Shown: positions 5,483 to 12,301, counted from the first letter of the stretch. The stretch is DNA of 12,301 nucleotides from JAVKBW01 sp964352715 (GCA_964352715.1 CAYGSU010000091.1:1-12301); one strand, 5' to 3'. Translations and numbers: made by a program. Notes: generated by a model from the letters alone, not told the origin.

Positions 5483-8275
5483 ATGACCGAGAATACAATC
5501 AAGTTTTCACTCGACGGCCGCGAGGTCGAGGCGAAGAACGGCGAAACCATCTGGCAGGTCGCCCAGCGCGAAGGCGTTGAAATTCCTCACCTTTGCTATG
5601 CGCCTGAACCCGGCTACCGGGCCGACGGCAATTGCCGCGCCTGCATGGTGGAAATCGAGGGAGAACGTGTTCTGGCCGCGTCGTGCATCCGCACGCCGAG
5701 CGAGGGCATGGTCGTCAAATCGGCCTCGGAACGGGCGAAATCGTCGCGCAAGATGGTGTTCGAACTGCTGATCGCCGACCAGCCCGACCGCAAGACCGCG
5801 CACGAGCCGGACAGCAAGTTCTGGACCTGGGCCGACGATGTCGGCATCGCTGACAGCCGCTTCCCGCAGCGTGAAGCCGACATCCTGTCGAAACTGGCAA
5901 CCGATGCCAGCCATCCGGCGATGCGGGTCAATCTTGATGCCTGCATTCACTGCAATCTGTGCGTCCGCGCCTGCCGCGAAGTGCAGGTCAACGACGTCAT
6001 CGGCATGGCCTATCGCGGTCACGGCTCGAAGATCGTGTTCGACTTCGACGACCCGATGGGCGACAGCACCTGCGTTGCCTGCGGCGAATGCGTCCAGGCC
6101 TGCCCGACCGGCGCGCTGATGCCATCCGCCCAGCTCGACGAAAACCAGGTTTTTACCGGCCACGCCGACACGGTGGTCAACTCGTTGTGCCCGTTCTGCG
6201 GCGTCGGTTGCCAGACCGAAATTCACGTCAAGAACGGCAAGATCCTGAAAGTGGACGGCCGCAACGGCCCGGCCAACCAGAAGCGGCTTTGCGTCAAGGG
6301 CCGGTTCGGCATGGACTATACCAACCACCGGGGTCGGCTGACCAAACCGCTGATCCGAAAGGACGGCGTGCCGAAACGCTGGGATGACGAGATCGACCCG
6401 GACAACCCGCTGACCCATTTCCGCGAAGCGACCTGGGAAGAGGCTTTGGCCTATACCACCAAAAGCCTGGCCAGAATTCGCGATGAAAAAGGCCCGCAGG
6501 CTCTGGCCGGGTTCGGCTCGGCCAAGGGATCGAACGAAGAAGCCTATCTGTTCCAGAAACTGGTGCGCACCGGTTTCGGCACCAACAATGTCGACCATTG
6601 CACACGGCTGTGCCATGCGTCTTCCGTTGCGGCGCTGATGGAAGGCGTCAGTTCCGGCGCGGTGTCGGCCCCGTTCAACGATGCCCTGAAATCCGATGTC
6701 TGCATCGTGATCGGCGCCCGCCCGAACCAGAACCACCCGGTTGCCGCCAGCTTCTTCAAGCAGGCCGCGAAACTGGGCACCAAACTGATCGTGCTCGACC
6801 CGCGCAAGCAGGGCCTGTCGCGGCATGCCTGGCGGCATCTTCAGTTCAAGCCCGGCGCCGATGTGTCGCTGCTGAATGCGATGATCCACACCATCATCAA
6901 CGAAGACCTGATCGACAAGCAGTATGTCCAGGCCAATGTCGACAACTTCGACAAGATCAAGAAGAACATCCAGGGCTTCTCGCCGGAAGCGATGGAAAAA
7001 TTCTGCGGCATTCCGGCGGAAACGATCAGGGAAGTCGCGCGAACCTATGCAACGGCTGAACGCGCCATCATCTTCTGGGGCATGGGTGTTTCCCAGCATG
7101 TGCACGGCACCGACAATTCGCGCTGCCTGATCACGCTTGCCGCGATTACCGGGCAGATCGGGCGCGAAGGCACCGGCCTGCATCCGCTGCGCGGTCAGAA
7201 CAACGTGCAGGGCGCGTCGGATGTCGGCCTGATCCCGCATGTTTTCCCGGATTACCAGCTTGTTGAAAACAAGGAAATTCACGCGAAGTTCGAGGAATTC
7301 TGGGGTTCCAAGCTGGACCCGAAACGCGGCCTGACGGTGGTCGAGATCATCAACGCGATCCTCGCCGGCAAGATCAACGGCATGTATATCATGGGCGAAA
7401 ACCCGGCCATGTCCGACCCGGATACGAAGCACGCCCGCGAAGCACTGGCGAAACTTGATCATCTGGTGGTGCAGGAAATCTTCCTGACCGAAACCTGCTA
7501 CTATGCCGATGTCATTCTGCCGGCGTCAGCCTTCGCCGAGAAGTCAGGCACGTTTTCCAATACCAACAGAACCGTGCAGCTTGCCCGGCCGGCGCTCGAC
7601 CCGCCCGGTGAGGCGCGGCAGGACTGGAAGATCATCCAGGACATCGCGAACGGGATCGGTTTGAACTGGACCTATACGCATCCGCGGGACATTTACGAGG
7701 AATTCCGTCAGGCGATGCCGTCTATCACGGGTATTTCCTGGGACCGTCTGGAACAGAACGAAGCGGTCACCTACCCCTGCGATTCCGCAGACGACCCCGG
7801 CCAGCCGGTGATCTTCCGCGAAGGCTTCCCGACCCGGAACGGCCGCGCCAATCTTGTGCCGACGCATCTGATACCGCCGGCGGAAGTGCCGGACGAAACC
7901 TACCCGATGGTGCTGACAACCGGGCGTCTGCTGGAACACTGGCATACCGGCGCGATGACAAGACGGTCAGAAATTCTCGACACGATCGAACCGGAAGGCG
8001 TCGCCCATCTTCACCCGAAATTCCTCGCCGATCTCGGCATCACGCCAGGCGACTTCGTGGAAGTGGAAACGCGACGCGGCCGGGTGCGGCTGAAGGCCCG
8101 CGCCGACCGCGACGTGACGCCGAACATGGTGTTCATTCCGTTCTGCTTCGCGGAGAGCCCGGCCAACATGCTGACCAACCCGCAGCTTGATCCGTTCGGC
8201 AAAATTCCCGAGTTCAAATACTGTGCGGCGAAGGTCGAGCGGTCGGCCGAGCAGTCTCCTATCGCGGCGGAGTAA
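5483..8275 (+). CDS. fdhF: Formate dehydrogenase alpha (catalytic) subunit, molybdopterin-dependent
   Basis: 930-aa Mo/W-bis-MGD oxidoreductase predicted to oxidise formate to CO2. Domain order: a NuoG-like 2Fe-2S domain (Cys38, Cys51, Cys54, Cys68); two CxxCxxCxxxC ferredoxin clusters (Cys154-157-160-164 and Cys197-200-203-207, the latter followed by Pro); the molybdopterin oxidoreductase Fe4S4 domain (Cys236, Cys239, Cys243, Cys270, then VKG with Lys272); the large catalytic domain; and a C-terminal dinucleotide-binding domain (about 805-925, starting near PMVLTTGRLLEHWHTG). The catalytic position is Cys377 in HCTRLCHASSVAAL, where E. coli FdhF has selenocysteine; the next residue, His378, is also conserved. 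No Tat signal is visible, so it is cytoplasmic. ATG 5483 is chosen because the conserved N-terminus starts there; the AGG 5 nt upstream is a weak ribosome site. There are no FdsB/FdsG-type diaphorase genes beside it, unlike NAD-reducing complexes. A small unknown gene follows at 8556. The symbol follows the family name. A related oxidoreductase with another substrate cannot be fully excluded. Confidence 0.92.
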   Translation: MTENTIKFSLDGREVEAKNGETIWQVAQREGVEIPHLCYAPEPGYRADGNCRACMVEIEGERVLAASCIRTPSEGMVVKSASERAKSSRKMVFELLIADQPDRKTAHEPDSKFWTWADDVGIADSRFPQREADILSKLATDASHPAMRVNLDACIHCNLCVRACREVQVNDVIGMAYRGHGSKIVFDFDDPMGDSTCVACGECVQACPTGALMPSAQLDENQVFTGHADTVVNSLCPFCGVGCQTEIHVKNGKILKVDGRNGPANQKRLCVKGRFGMDYTNHRGRLTKPLIRKDGVPKRWDDEIDPDNPLTHFREATWEEALAYTTKSLARIRDEKGPQALAGFGSAKGSNEEAYLFQKLVRTGFGTNNVDHCTRLCHASSVAALMEGVSSGAVSAPFNDALKSDVCIVIGARPNQNHPVAASFFKQAAKLGTKLIVLDPRKQGLSRHAWRHLQFKPGADVSLLNAMIHTIINEDLIDKQYVQANVDNFDKIKKNIQGFSPEAMEKFCGIPAETIREVARTYATAERAIIFWGMGVSQHVHGTDNSRCLITLAAITGQIGREGTGLHPLRGQNNVQGASDVGLIPHVFPDYQLVENKEIHAKFEEFWGSKLDPKRGLTVVEIINAILAGKINGMYIMGENPAMSDPDTKHAREALAKLDHLVVQEIFLTETCYYADVILPASAFAEKSGTFSNTNRTVQLARPALDPPGEARQDWKIIQDIANGIGLNWTYTHPRDIYEEFRQAMPSITGISWDRLEQNEAVTYPCDSADDPGQPVIFREGFPTRNGRANLVPTHLIPPAEVPDETYPMVLTTGRLLEHWHTGAMTRRSEILDTIEPEGVAHLHPKFLADLGITPGDFVEVETRRGRVRLKARADRDVTPNMVFIPFCFAESPANMLTNPQLDPFGKIPEFKYCAAKVERSAEQSPIAAE

Positions 8276-8284
8276 GTCGGTTTT

Positions 8285-8376
8285 CGAGTCCCGCACGTGA
8301 TGCGGGACCTATTCCGGCAACGTCGCCAGCTACTCTTGGGCTTCAGGAATGGACACCGGGTCTCCGCCCGGTGATC
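8285..8376. repeat. Composite palindromic repeat, copy 2
   Basis: It matches the element between kbl and tdh in order and length (92 against 91 bp). CGAG is followed by arms GTCCCGCA/TGCGGGAC (8288-8295, 8301-8308), then ATTCCG, GCTTCAGGAATGGA, and arms CACCGGG/CCCGGTG (8354-8360, 8367-8373). The stem sequences differ from copy 1 on both sides in a pairing-preserving way, while the flanking words are kept. It starts 10 bp after the formate dehydrogenase stop. Confidence 0.85.
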
Positions 8377-8377
8377 C

Positions 8378-8421
8378 CGTTCCTGGTGGGCCGCCCCGCA
8401 TAAAGTGCGGGAATCGGAACG
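8378..8421. repeat. Nested stem-loop in the palindrome array
   Basis: The outer arms CGTTCC (8378-8383) and GGAACG (8416-8421) enclose the inner arms CCCGCA (8395-8400) and TGCGGG (8406-8411) with a 5-nt loop. The inner stem has the same core as the first palindrome of the composite repeat, so this is a third relative of the family. Confidence 0.6.
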
Positions 8422-8435
8422 TGGGAAATAGTGAC

Positions 8436-8460
8436 GATCCCCGGCCCCCGAGCCGGGGTC
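8436..8460. repeat. Palindrome of the same family (CCCCGGC type)
   Basis: The arms CCCCGGC (8439-8445) and GCCGGGG (8452-8458) have a 6-nt loop. The arms are identical to the second palindrome of the copy at 1077-1167. No T-tract follows. Confidence 0.65.
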
Positions 8461-8482
8461 TTCAGCCAAATTCTGCTCAAGA

Positions 8483-8501
8483 TCCCGTATCAAGTGCGGG
8501 A
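8483..8501. repeat. Palindrome of the same family (TCCCGnA type)
   Basis: The arms TCCCGTA (8483-8489) and TGCGGGA (8495-8501) have a 5-nt TCAAG loop and one G-T wobble. It ends 54 nt before the small gene at 8556 and is followed by TCTTCCACTTTTTTC, so this last stem plus the T-run at 8512-8517 could act as a weak terminator after the formate dehydrogenase gene. Confidence 0.5.
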
Positions 8502-8555
8502 CTCTTCCACTTTTTTCAGTATCATACGGAATGATTTCTTTTCGAGAGTGAAACC

Positions 8556-8903
8556 ATGACGACAAAGCCGGACCGCCCCAACCCGCTGAAACTCAACAAG
8601 CTGCAACTGAAAACCCTGGTGCTGGCGCAGATCCTGATCAAGGAAGGCGACCAGGGCGAGGAAGACCCGGAAACCGGCGACGTGACCCTGCGCGCCATCC
8701 CGCATGCGCATGGCGACCATGTGCATCTCGGTCCCTATACGGTCTCGGCGCGGGATATCAGCGGGTTCACCAACCCGGCGGTCTGGGTGGCGCTGATGCG
8801 CAAGGGGCTGGCCCGCGGCGGCCCGCCGATCACCCTGACCAGAGAAGGCGTCGCCTACAATACCGGCCTCGACAGCAAGTTCGCTGAAGTGAGTGATCAT
8901 TGA
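8556..8903 (+). CDS. Small His-motif protein of unknown function, downstream of formate dehydrogenase
   Basis: 115-aa soluble protein; I do not recognise a named family. No signal peptide or membrane segment is visible. The first third (LNKLQLKTLVLAQILIKEG) looks helical. The middle has an acidic stretch (EEDPETGD) and then IPHAHGDHVHLG, with His50, His52, His55 and His57, a cluster able to bind a metal. The rest (VSARDISGFTNPAVWVALMRKGLARGG) has no known motif. The start has GAGAG about 8 nt upstream. GC-rich codon use matches the dehydrogenase gene, so it is host DNA. It follows that gene by 280 bp in the same direction. Some formate dehydrogenases carry small extra subunits or accessory proteins of unknown function (Fdh4B of Methylobacterium is one I recall), but I cannot show homology. 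A role in cofactor insertion or electron transfer is speculation. Confidence 0.75.
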   Translation: MTTKPDRPNPLKLNKLQLKTLVLAQILIKEGDQGEEDPETGDVTLRAIPHAHGDHVHLGPYTVSARDISGFTNPAVWVALMRKGLARGGPPITLTREGVAYNTGLDSKFAEVSDH

Positions 8904-8919
8904 AGGTCATATCCAAGGC

Positions 8920-8933
8920 AATTGTTTACAATT
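8920..8933. promoter_or_regulatory. AT-rich dyad at the left edge of the low-GC insert
   Basis: AATTGT (8920-8925) and ACAATT (8928-8933) form a dyad with a 2-nt centre, 17 nt after the preceding stop codon. Base composition drops sharply here. It could be a repressor-type operator or the end signal of the upstream transcript. The rest of 8904-9112 holds no gene that I can support, only the promoter-like elements listed next. Confidence 0.3.
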
Positions 8934-9043
8934 ATTAAGCCTAGATAGTTACTTATGGATCGATAGTATTCCCAATTTCACCAATTCCCTTTGCTGCAAC
9001 TGATCACTCTCACCACCCAATTCGACCTAAACTAAATCGGTAG

Positions 9044-9071
9044 TTGAAGACCGCAACCAAAATTATAATAT
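9044..9071 (+). promoter_or_regulatory. Candidate promoter of the P-loop ATPase gene
   Basis: TTGAAG (9044-9049) is followed after 16 nt by TAATAT (9066-9071); the overlapping perfect TATAAT (9064-9069) has a 14-nt spacer. The -10 box ends 41 nt before the GTG start at 9113, leaving room for the GAGG ribosome site at 9100-9103. It is a plausible sigma-70 promoter, so the insert can be expressed independently of its neighbours. Confidence 0.45.
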
Positions 9072-9112
9072 ACAACTGATACTGATTAACCCATTTTATG
9101 AGGTAATAAGCC

Positions 9113-10921
9113 GTGTCTAGTGATCTGCAACTAACCAGAGCTCAATTCGAGGCGTTAACTGAGGCTTTTGCTCATACAAAAGCAGAAAATGACGATCTGT
9201 TATTAGAAAACACCGGCAAAGTTTTTGTAGGTACCGAGGTTTTTGATGAAGCACAAATTGATGGTCGTTGCATCATTCTAGGTCGTAAAGGATCAGGAAA
9301 AACAGCAATACTTACAGGTCATATATTTAAGTATCAGGATAAGTATTTGTCGATAAATAGGTTTGAGGCTGACGATATTCCCTTTGAAGTCCTTTACAAT
9401 TTCTTTATGTCTGATTTTGCCAAACTTGCTGACACAATTCGCGGTACTTTCAAGAGATCAGACATTTCTGACTTTTTGAATCCCGTTAAGATTGCAAATT
9501 TTTCTTGGAAGAATGCGATAAGGTTCACAGCTCTACAACAAGCGATTAATAGTATTCTTAGCAATAAGGAAAAACTGGATCTTTCTGAAGATGAAATCGA
9601 AGTGCTACGGAAAGGGTCTAAGCGAATTGAAGAAATTCTACCTGCCGATACCAAGTCTAATCTCACAGGCACAAGTGCAAATGCACACGGGACACTGTGG
9701 GGCGCATTAGTTTATTTTTACCTAACTATTCAAGAAACAATTGAACAGCTTTTAAGTGTTGATTCAAAATCGTTTGCCAGATTGATTGCATCAATTATTG
9801 CTGGATTGACAAAGAAACTGCATGACTCATTTACAGTTGATAGTCAGTTGGATGAATCTCTAAAAATTGTAAGTAAGTATCTTACATTACATCAGAAGTT
9901 TGTATTCGTGGGATTAGATAAATTTGATGACTATTTCGATTTTTATTACGGAAATTTGAGACATCCGTCCCTAGCACGAGACAGAAGTGAATTTTTAAAC
10001 TCTCTTGTCGAAGGCCTAATCCTGGCTGGTCGTGATCTAAAGAATGATAAAGATTTTCGTTGGTTGCACCTTTTAATTACTATACCGACTGACAAATTTT
10101 TAGAGTTTAAGTTTAGAGAACGTGCCGAAATTGAACATGCGCGTGTGATTCCCCTCCAATGGACGCCTACTGAGCTGTATCATTTTGTCAATAAACGCAT
10201 AGCAATCGCACTAGATTTGCCAAAGAGTGATTGGGAAGATGCATGGTACAAAATTTTCCCACGGTCAGTTACAAACAATGGAAACAAAGCGGTAAAAGAA
10301 GATTCATTTCTTTATTTGTTAAGGCATACTCATTGGAAGCCACGTGACATTCAATATTTGCTTGGGCGCGTCTTCGATCAGATGAATAGTGAAAAGCCAA
10401 ACAAAATTCCCTATGTAGCAACACCAGAGATGTTTAACCGCGCCGCACTTCATGGAACGCAAGATCTAATAAGAAGAGAGTTTATTCCCGAGTTTGAAAG
10501 TGAGTATCCGGGAATACGGATCGTTCTTAAAAAGCTTGAAAATCGCCACACAAATACAATGATGAAATACACAGAGTTCTGTGATGCTATTGGCGGCGTA
10601 GAACTAAGGAGTGGTGTTTCAACCCCAGACAAAATAGCTGAAAGGCTTTTTCAAATGGGCGTGATAGGAGTCAGAAACCCAATACCTCCGAATGCAAGTG
10701 ATCTAAAACATGGAATAGTTCAAGATAGGGAAAAAGTTGAGTACCAGTTTTGTTTTAATTCTGATGACTTAAATCCTTTCTCAGAAGATTCAAATGTAGT
10801 TTTTCATCCGATGTTTTTTGATGCCTTGAGAATTGTTCATTCAGAAGGATTTGTCATAGGTGAACTGCGCTGGGAAACAACTTCATCTAGCAATTCTTCA
10901 AGATCAGTGTTTGGTGACTAG
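9113..10921 (+). CDS. P-loop ATPase (resembles the Sll1717 family), single-gene low-GC insert
   Basis: 602-aa cytoplasmic ATPase. Walker A is GRKGSGKT (Gly57-Thr64, Lys63). A Walker B-like strand FVFVGLDKFDD has Asp269, Asp272 and Asp273. A later HWKPRDIQYLLG (about 407-418) is the PRD motif that I associate with AAA/STAND-like P-loop proteins, probably a sensor or lid helix. Residues about 120-250 are helical and charged. The C-terminal 130 residues could be a winged-helix-like or substrate-sensing part but match nothing I know. GTG 9113 is chosen because GAGG lies 9 nt upstream and the frame has no better start. GC content is far below the flanks (17/60, 17/60 and 25/60 in three lines counted). 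No partner nuclease, toxin or transposase is adjacent. Members of this ATPase group are often found in variable genome regions, so an anti-phage or stress role is conceivable, but nothing here proves it. Confidence 0.8.
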   Translation: MSSDLQLTRAQFEALTEAFAHTKAENDDLLLENTGKVFVGTEVFDEAQIDGRCIILGRKGSGKTAILTGHIFKYQDKYLSINRFEADDIPFEVLYNFFMSDFAKLADTIRGTFKRSDISDFLNPVKIANFSWKNAIRFTALQQAINSILSNKEKLDLSEDEIEVLRKGSKRIEEILPADTKSNLTGTSANAHGTLWGALVYFYLTIQETIEQLLSVDSKSFARLIASIIAGLTKKLHDSFTVDSQLDESLKIVSKYLTLHQKFVFVGLDKFDDYFDFYYGNLRHPSLARDRSEFLNSLVEGLILAGRDLKNDKDFRWLHLLITIPTDKFLEFKFRERAEIEHARVIPLQWTPTELYHFVNKRIAIALDLPKSDWEDAWYKIFPRSVTNNGNKAVKEDSFLYLLRHTHWKPRDIQYLLGRVFDQMNSEKPNKIPYVATPEMFNRAALHGTQDLIRREFIPEFESEYPGIRIVLKKLENRHTNTMMKYTEFCDAIGGVELRSGVSTPDKIAERLFQMGVIGVRNPIPPNASDLKHGIVQDREKVEYQFCFNSDDLNPFSEDSNVVFHPMFFDALRIVHSEGFVIGELRWETTSSSNSSRSVFGD

Positions 10922-10982
10922 ACTAACGTAAAGCAGAATCAGGCAAGTCTTTTGGGGGATCGGTCATCGCTTCCCCGTTGCC

Positions 10983-11038
10983 GCTGCGCGCAACCCGCCC
11001 TATCTGTTTAGGCAGGGAGGCGGGGAGCAGCCGTTTTT
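10983..11038 (+). terminator. Probable terminator hairpin after the ATPase gene
   Basis: GCTGC (10983-10987) can pair with GCAGC (11027-11031), enclosing the strong stem CCCGCC (10994-10999) with GGCGGG (11019-11024). T5 follows at 11034-11038. An alternative, mutually exclusive outer pairing uses CCCCG (10973-10977) and CGGGG (11021-11025). It lies 62 nt past the ATPase stop and 86 nt before the 2Fe-2S subunit gene. Termination is the simplest reading; a leader switch for the molybdoenzyme operon is a less likely alternative. The remaining bases of 10922-11123 show nothing else besides a ribosome site. Confidence 0.4.
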
Positions 11039-11123
11039 CATCGGCCCGGCGTTAATCCGGTTGCGATGCCTGTATTTCAGCCCTCGCCCGTTTCAGCAGT
11101 TTTAATCAAGGAAAGGATTTTCC

Positions 11124-11585
11124 ATGCCTGTTTCCTTTACCCTTAACGGCAAGCCGGTATCGGTGGATATCGACCCGGAAACGCCGCTTCTGTGGGTCGT
11201 GCGCGACGAGTTGCGCCTGACCGGTTCGAAATTCGGCTGCGGCATCGCGCAATGCGGCGCCTGCACCATGCATGTCGACGGCTACGCCCAGCGCACCTGT
11301 GTTCTGCCGGTCGAGGCGGTCGAAGGATCGGACGTCACAACCATCGAGGGCGTCGCGGGCCGCGAGGCTGAAGCCATCCAGGCAGCCTGGCGCGAAATCG
11401 ACGTGCCGCAATGCGGCTACTGCCAGTCGGGTCAGATCATGAGCGCGGTCGACCTTCTGAAAAACAACCCCGCGCCTTCCGATCAGGATATCGACGACGC
11501 GATGGCCGGCAATCTCTGTCGCTGCGCGTCCTACCACCGGATCCGCCAGGCAATCCACACCGCCGCCGACACGATGAAAGGGTAA
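11124..11585 (+). CDS. 2Fe-2S subunit of a molybdenum hydroxylase (isoquinoline 1-oxidoreductase alpha / CoxS type)
   Basis: 153-aa electron-transfer subunit of a xanthine oxidase-family enzyme. The N-terminal plant-type ferredoxin domain (residues 1-75) has Cys39, Cys44, Cys47 and Cys59. The C-terminal helical domain carries the second 2Fe-2S cluster, Cys97 and Cys100 in PQCGYCQSGQ and Cys132 and Cys134 in GNLCRCASYHRIRQAI. Length and all eight ligands are as usual for the family. It would pass electrons from the molybdenum centre of the next gene's product to an external acceptor. The start has two AAGGA sites within 16 nt upstream, a strong ribosome site. The next gene starts 4 bp after the stop, so the two form an operon. 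GC-rich codon use is back to the host pattern. It has no signal peptide of its own, so export, if any, would be together with the Tat-bearing large subunit. The substrate (N-heterocycle or aldehyde) cannot be told. Confidence 0.93.
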   Translation: MPVSFTLNGKPVSVDIDPETPLLWVVRDELRLTGSKFGCGIAQCGACTMHVDGYAQRTCVLPVEAVEGSDVTTIEGVAGREAEAIQAAWREIDVPQCGYCQSGQIMSAVDLLKNNPAPSDQDIDDAMAGNLCRCASYHRIRQAIHTAADTMKG

Positions 11586-11589
11586 GCAC

Positions 11590-12301
11590 ATGAACGCTAT
11601 TCCCAAAACACCACATCTCAGCCGCCGCGCCGTTCTGACCGGTATTGGCGGGCTTACCGCCGGCCTGACGCTCGGCGTCTATCTGCCGAAACTGGCGAAA
11701 GCGCAGTCCGGCATTGTCGATGCCCCCGCAGACCCATCTGAGGTCTTCACGGCGAATGCCTTCATTCAGGTCGGCATCGACGACACCGTCACCGTGCTGA
11801 TCAAGCATATCGAATTCGGCCAGGGGCCGTTCACCGGGCTGACCACGCTGGTCGCCGAGGAAATGGATGCCGACTGGAGCCAGATGCGCGCCACCCACGC
11901 GCCGGCGGATGTCACCAAATACGCCAACAAGCTGTTCGGCGTGCAGGGCACCGGCGGATCGACCGCCATGGCGTCCAGCTTCACGATCATGCGCGAGGCG
12001 GGCGCGGCCGCCCGCGCCATGCTGGTCGAAGCCGCCGCCGACGAATGGGGCGTGCCGAAGGCGGAAATCACCGTCTCGAAGGGCATCGTGCGACACGAAG
12101 AATCAGGCCGAACCAGCGGCTTCGGCGCCTTGACGTCAAAAGCCGCGATGGTGCCGCCGCCGCAGACCGTTGTGCTGAAGGACCCGAAGGATTTCGTCTT
12201 TATCGGCAAGGACATGCCGAAGCTGGATACCTTCGCGAAGACCACTGGCGAGGCCGTGTTCACGCAGGATGTCTTCCGCTACGGCATGGAGGTCGCCGCC
12301 G
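11590..12301 (+). CDS. Molybdopterin-binding large subunit of a molybdenum hydroxylase, IorB-like (3' end cut by window edge)
   Basis: The first 237 residues of a xanthine dehydrogenase-family large subunit, normally about 700-770 aa in the IorB/aldehyde oxidoreductase group. The N-terminus carries a twin-arginine signal (LSRRAVLTGIGGLTAGLTLG, followed by a cleavage-like AKAQS), so the folded cofactor-loaded enzyme is exported to the periplasm. VTVLIKHIEFGQGPFTGLTTLVAEEMDADW is the family's first molybdopterin-binding segment, with the conserved E-x-GQG. The later FGVQGTGGSTAMASS is also typical, and KTTGEAVFTQD begins the usual second repeat of the domain. AAAGGG at the end of the preceding gene is its ribosome site. 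Partners such as a cytochrome c acceptor or an XdhC-type maturation factor would lie to the right, outside the window. Substrate unknown. Confidence 0.93.
   Translation, partial: MNAIPKTPHLSRRAVLTGIGGLTAGLTLGVYLPKLAKAQSGIVDAPADPSEVFTANAFIQVGIDDTVTVLIKHIEFGQGPFTGLTTLVAEEMDADWSQMRATHAPADVTKYANKLFGVQGTGGSTAMASSFTIMREAGAAARAMLVEAAADEWGVPKAEITVSKGIVRHEESGRTSGFGALTSKAAMVPPPQTVVLKDPKDFVFIGKDMPKLDTFAKTTGEAVFTQDVFRYGMEVAA

Noticed and set aside
6611..6613. Possible selenocysteine position in the formate dehydrogenase
   Set aside because: The catalytic codon is TGC, an ordinary cysteine, and the frame has no internal TGA.
5507..7462. Minus-strand open frame of 651 codons inside the formate dehydrogenase gene
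   Set aside because: It is the antisense shadow of a conserved molybdopterin enzyme with all cysteine motifs on the plus strand. The antisense product has no recognisable motif.
10918..10955. AGACT/AGTCT stem with trailing Ts right after the ATPase stop
   Set aside because: The arms are only 5 bp with a loop of more than 20 nt, too weak to call a terminator; the GC hairpin further down is better.
8895..10970. Flanking direct repeats (attachment or target-site duplication) around the low-GC insert
   Set aside because: I compared the junctions near 8900-8915 and 10955-10970; only short words such as GGTCAT are shared, no more than chance would give. No tRNA gene or integrase is present.

Overview
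The window looks like chromosomal DNA of a GC-rich, free-living alphaproteobacterium. One FDH line counted by hand is 42/60 GC. The response regulator carries the YFGPDRRxR linker that I associate with Rhodospirillales-type regulators, and the intergenic GTCCCGnA/TnCGGGAC palindromes are of a kind common in that class. I cannot name a genus. No tRNA, rRNA, CRISPR array, transposase or integrase is visible.

Left part (1-4122, all minus strand). Reading leftwards from 4122 there is first a tightly overlapped three-gene operon for exported proteins. Two small paralogous proteins with CxxxC motifs (4122-3619 and 3619-3059) are followed by an SCO1/SenC copper chaperone-like protein (3059-2490). 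Next come kbl (2382-1192) and tdh (1030 to the window edge), which together degrade L-threonine to glycine and acetyl-CoA via 2-amino-3-ketobutyrate. A 91-bp palindromic repeat lies between kbl and tdh.

Middle part (4123-8903). A divergent control region (4123-4313) holds an 11-bp direct repeat with 21-bp period and an 8-bp inverted repeat. It is followed on the plus strand by a response regulator fused to an HPt-like domain (4314-5360), then a molybdenum formate dehydrogenase catalytic subunit with a NuoG-like N-terminus and a catalytic Cys (5483-8275). A 280-bp intergenic stretch packed with palindromes follows, and then a 115-aa His-motif protein of unknown function (8556-8903). No NADH/FMN diaphorase subunits accompany the dehydrogenase.

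Right part (8904-12301). A low-GC stretch of about 2 kb carries a single 602-aa P-loop ATPase gene with its own promoter and a probable terminator hairpin. Its composition (17/60, 17/60 and 25/60 GC in three lines counted by hand) is foreign to the flanks, so it looks horizontally acquired. GC-rich DNA then resumes with a two-gene molybdenum hydroxylase operon of the isoquinoline 1-oxidoreductase type: a 2Fe-2S subunit, then a Tat-exported molybdopterin subunit cut by the window end. The ATPase therefore sits as a one-gene insert between two molybdoenzyme loci.

The least described elements are the exported CxxxC trio, the His-motif partner of the dehydrogenase, the orphan receiver-HPt protein and the ATPase insert.
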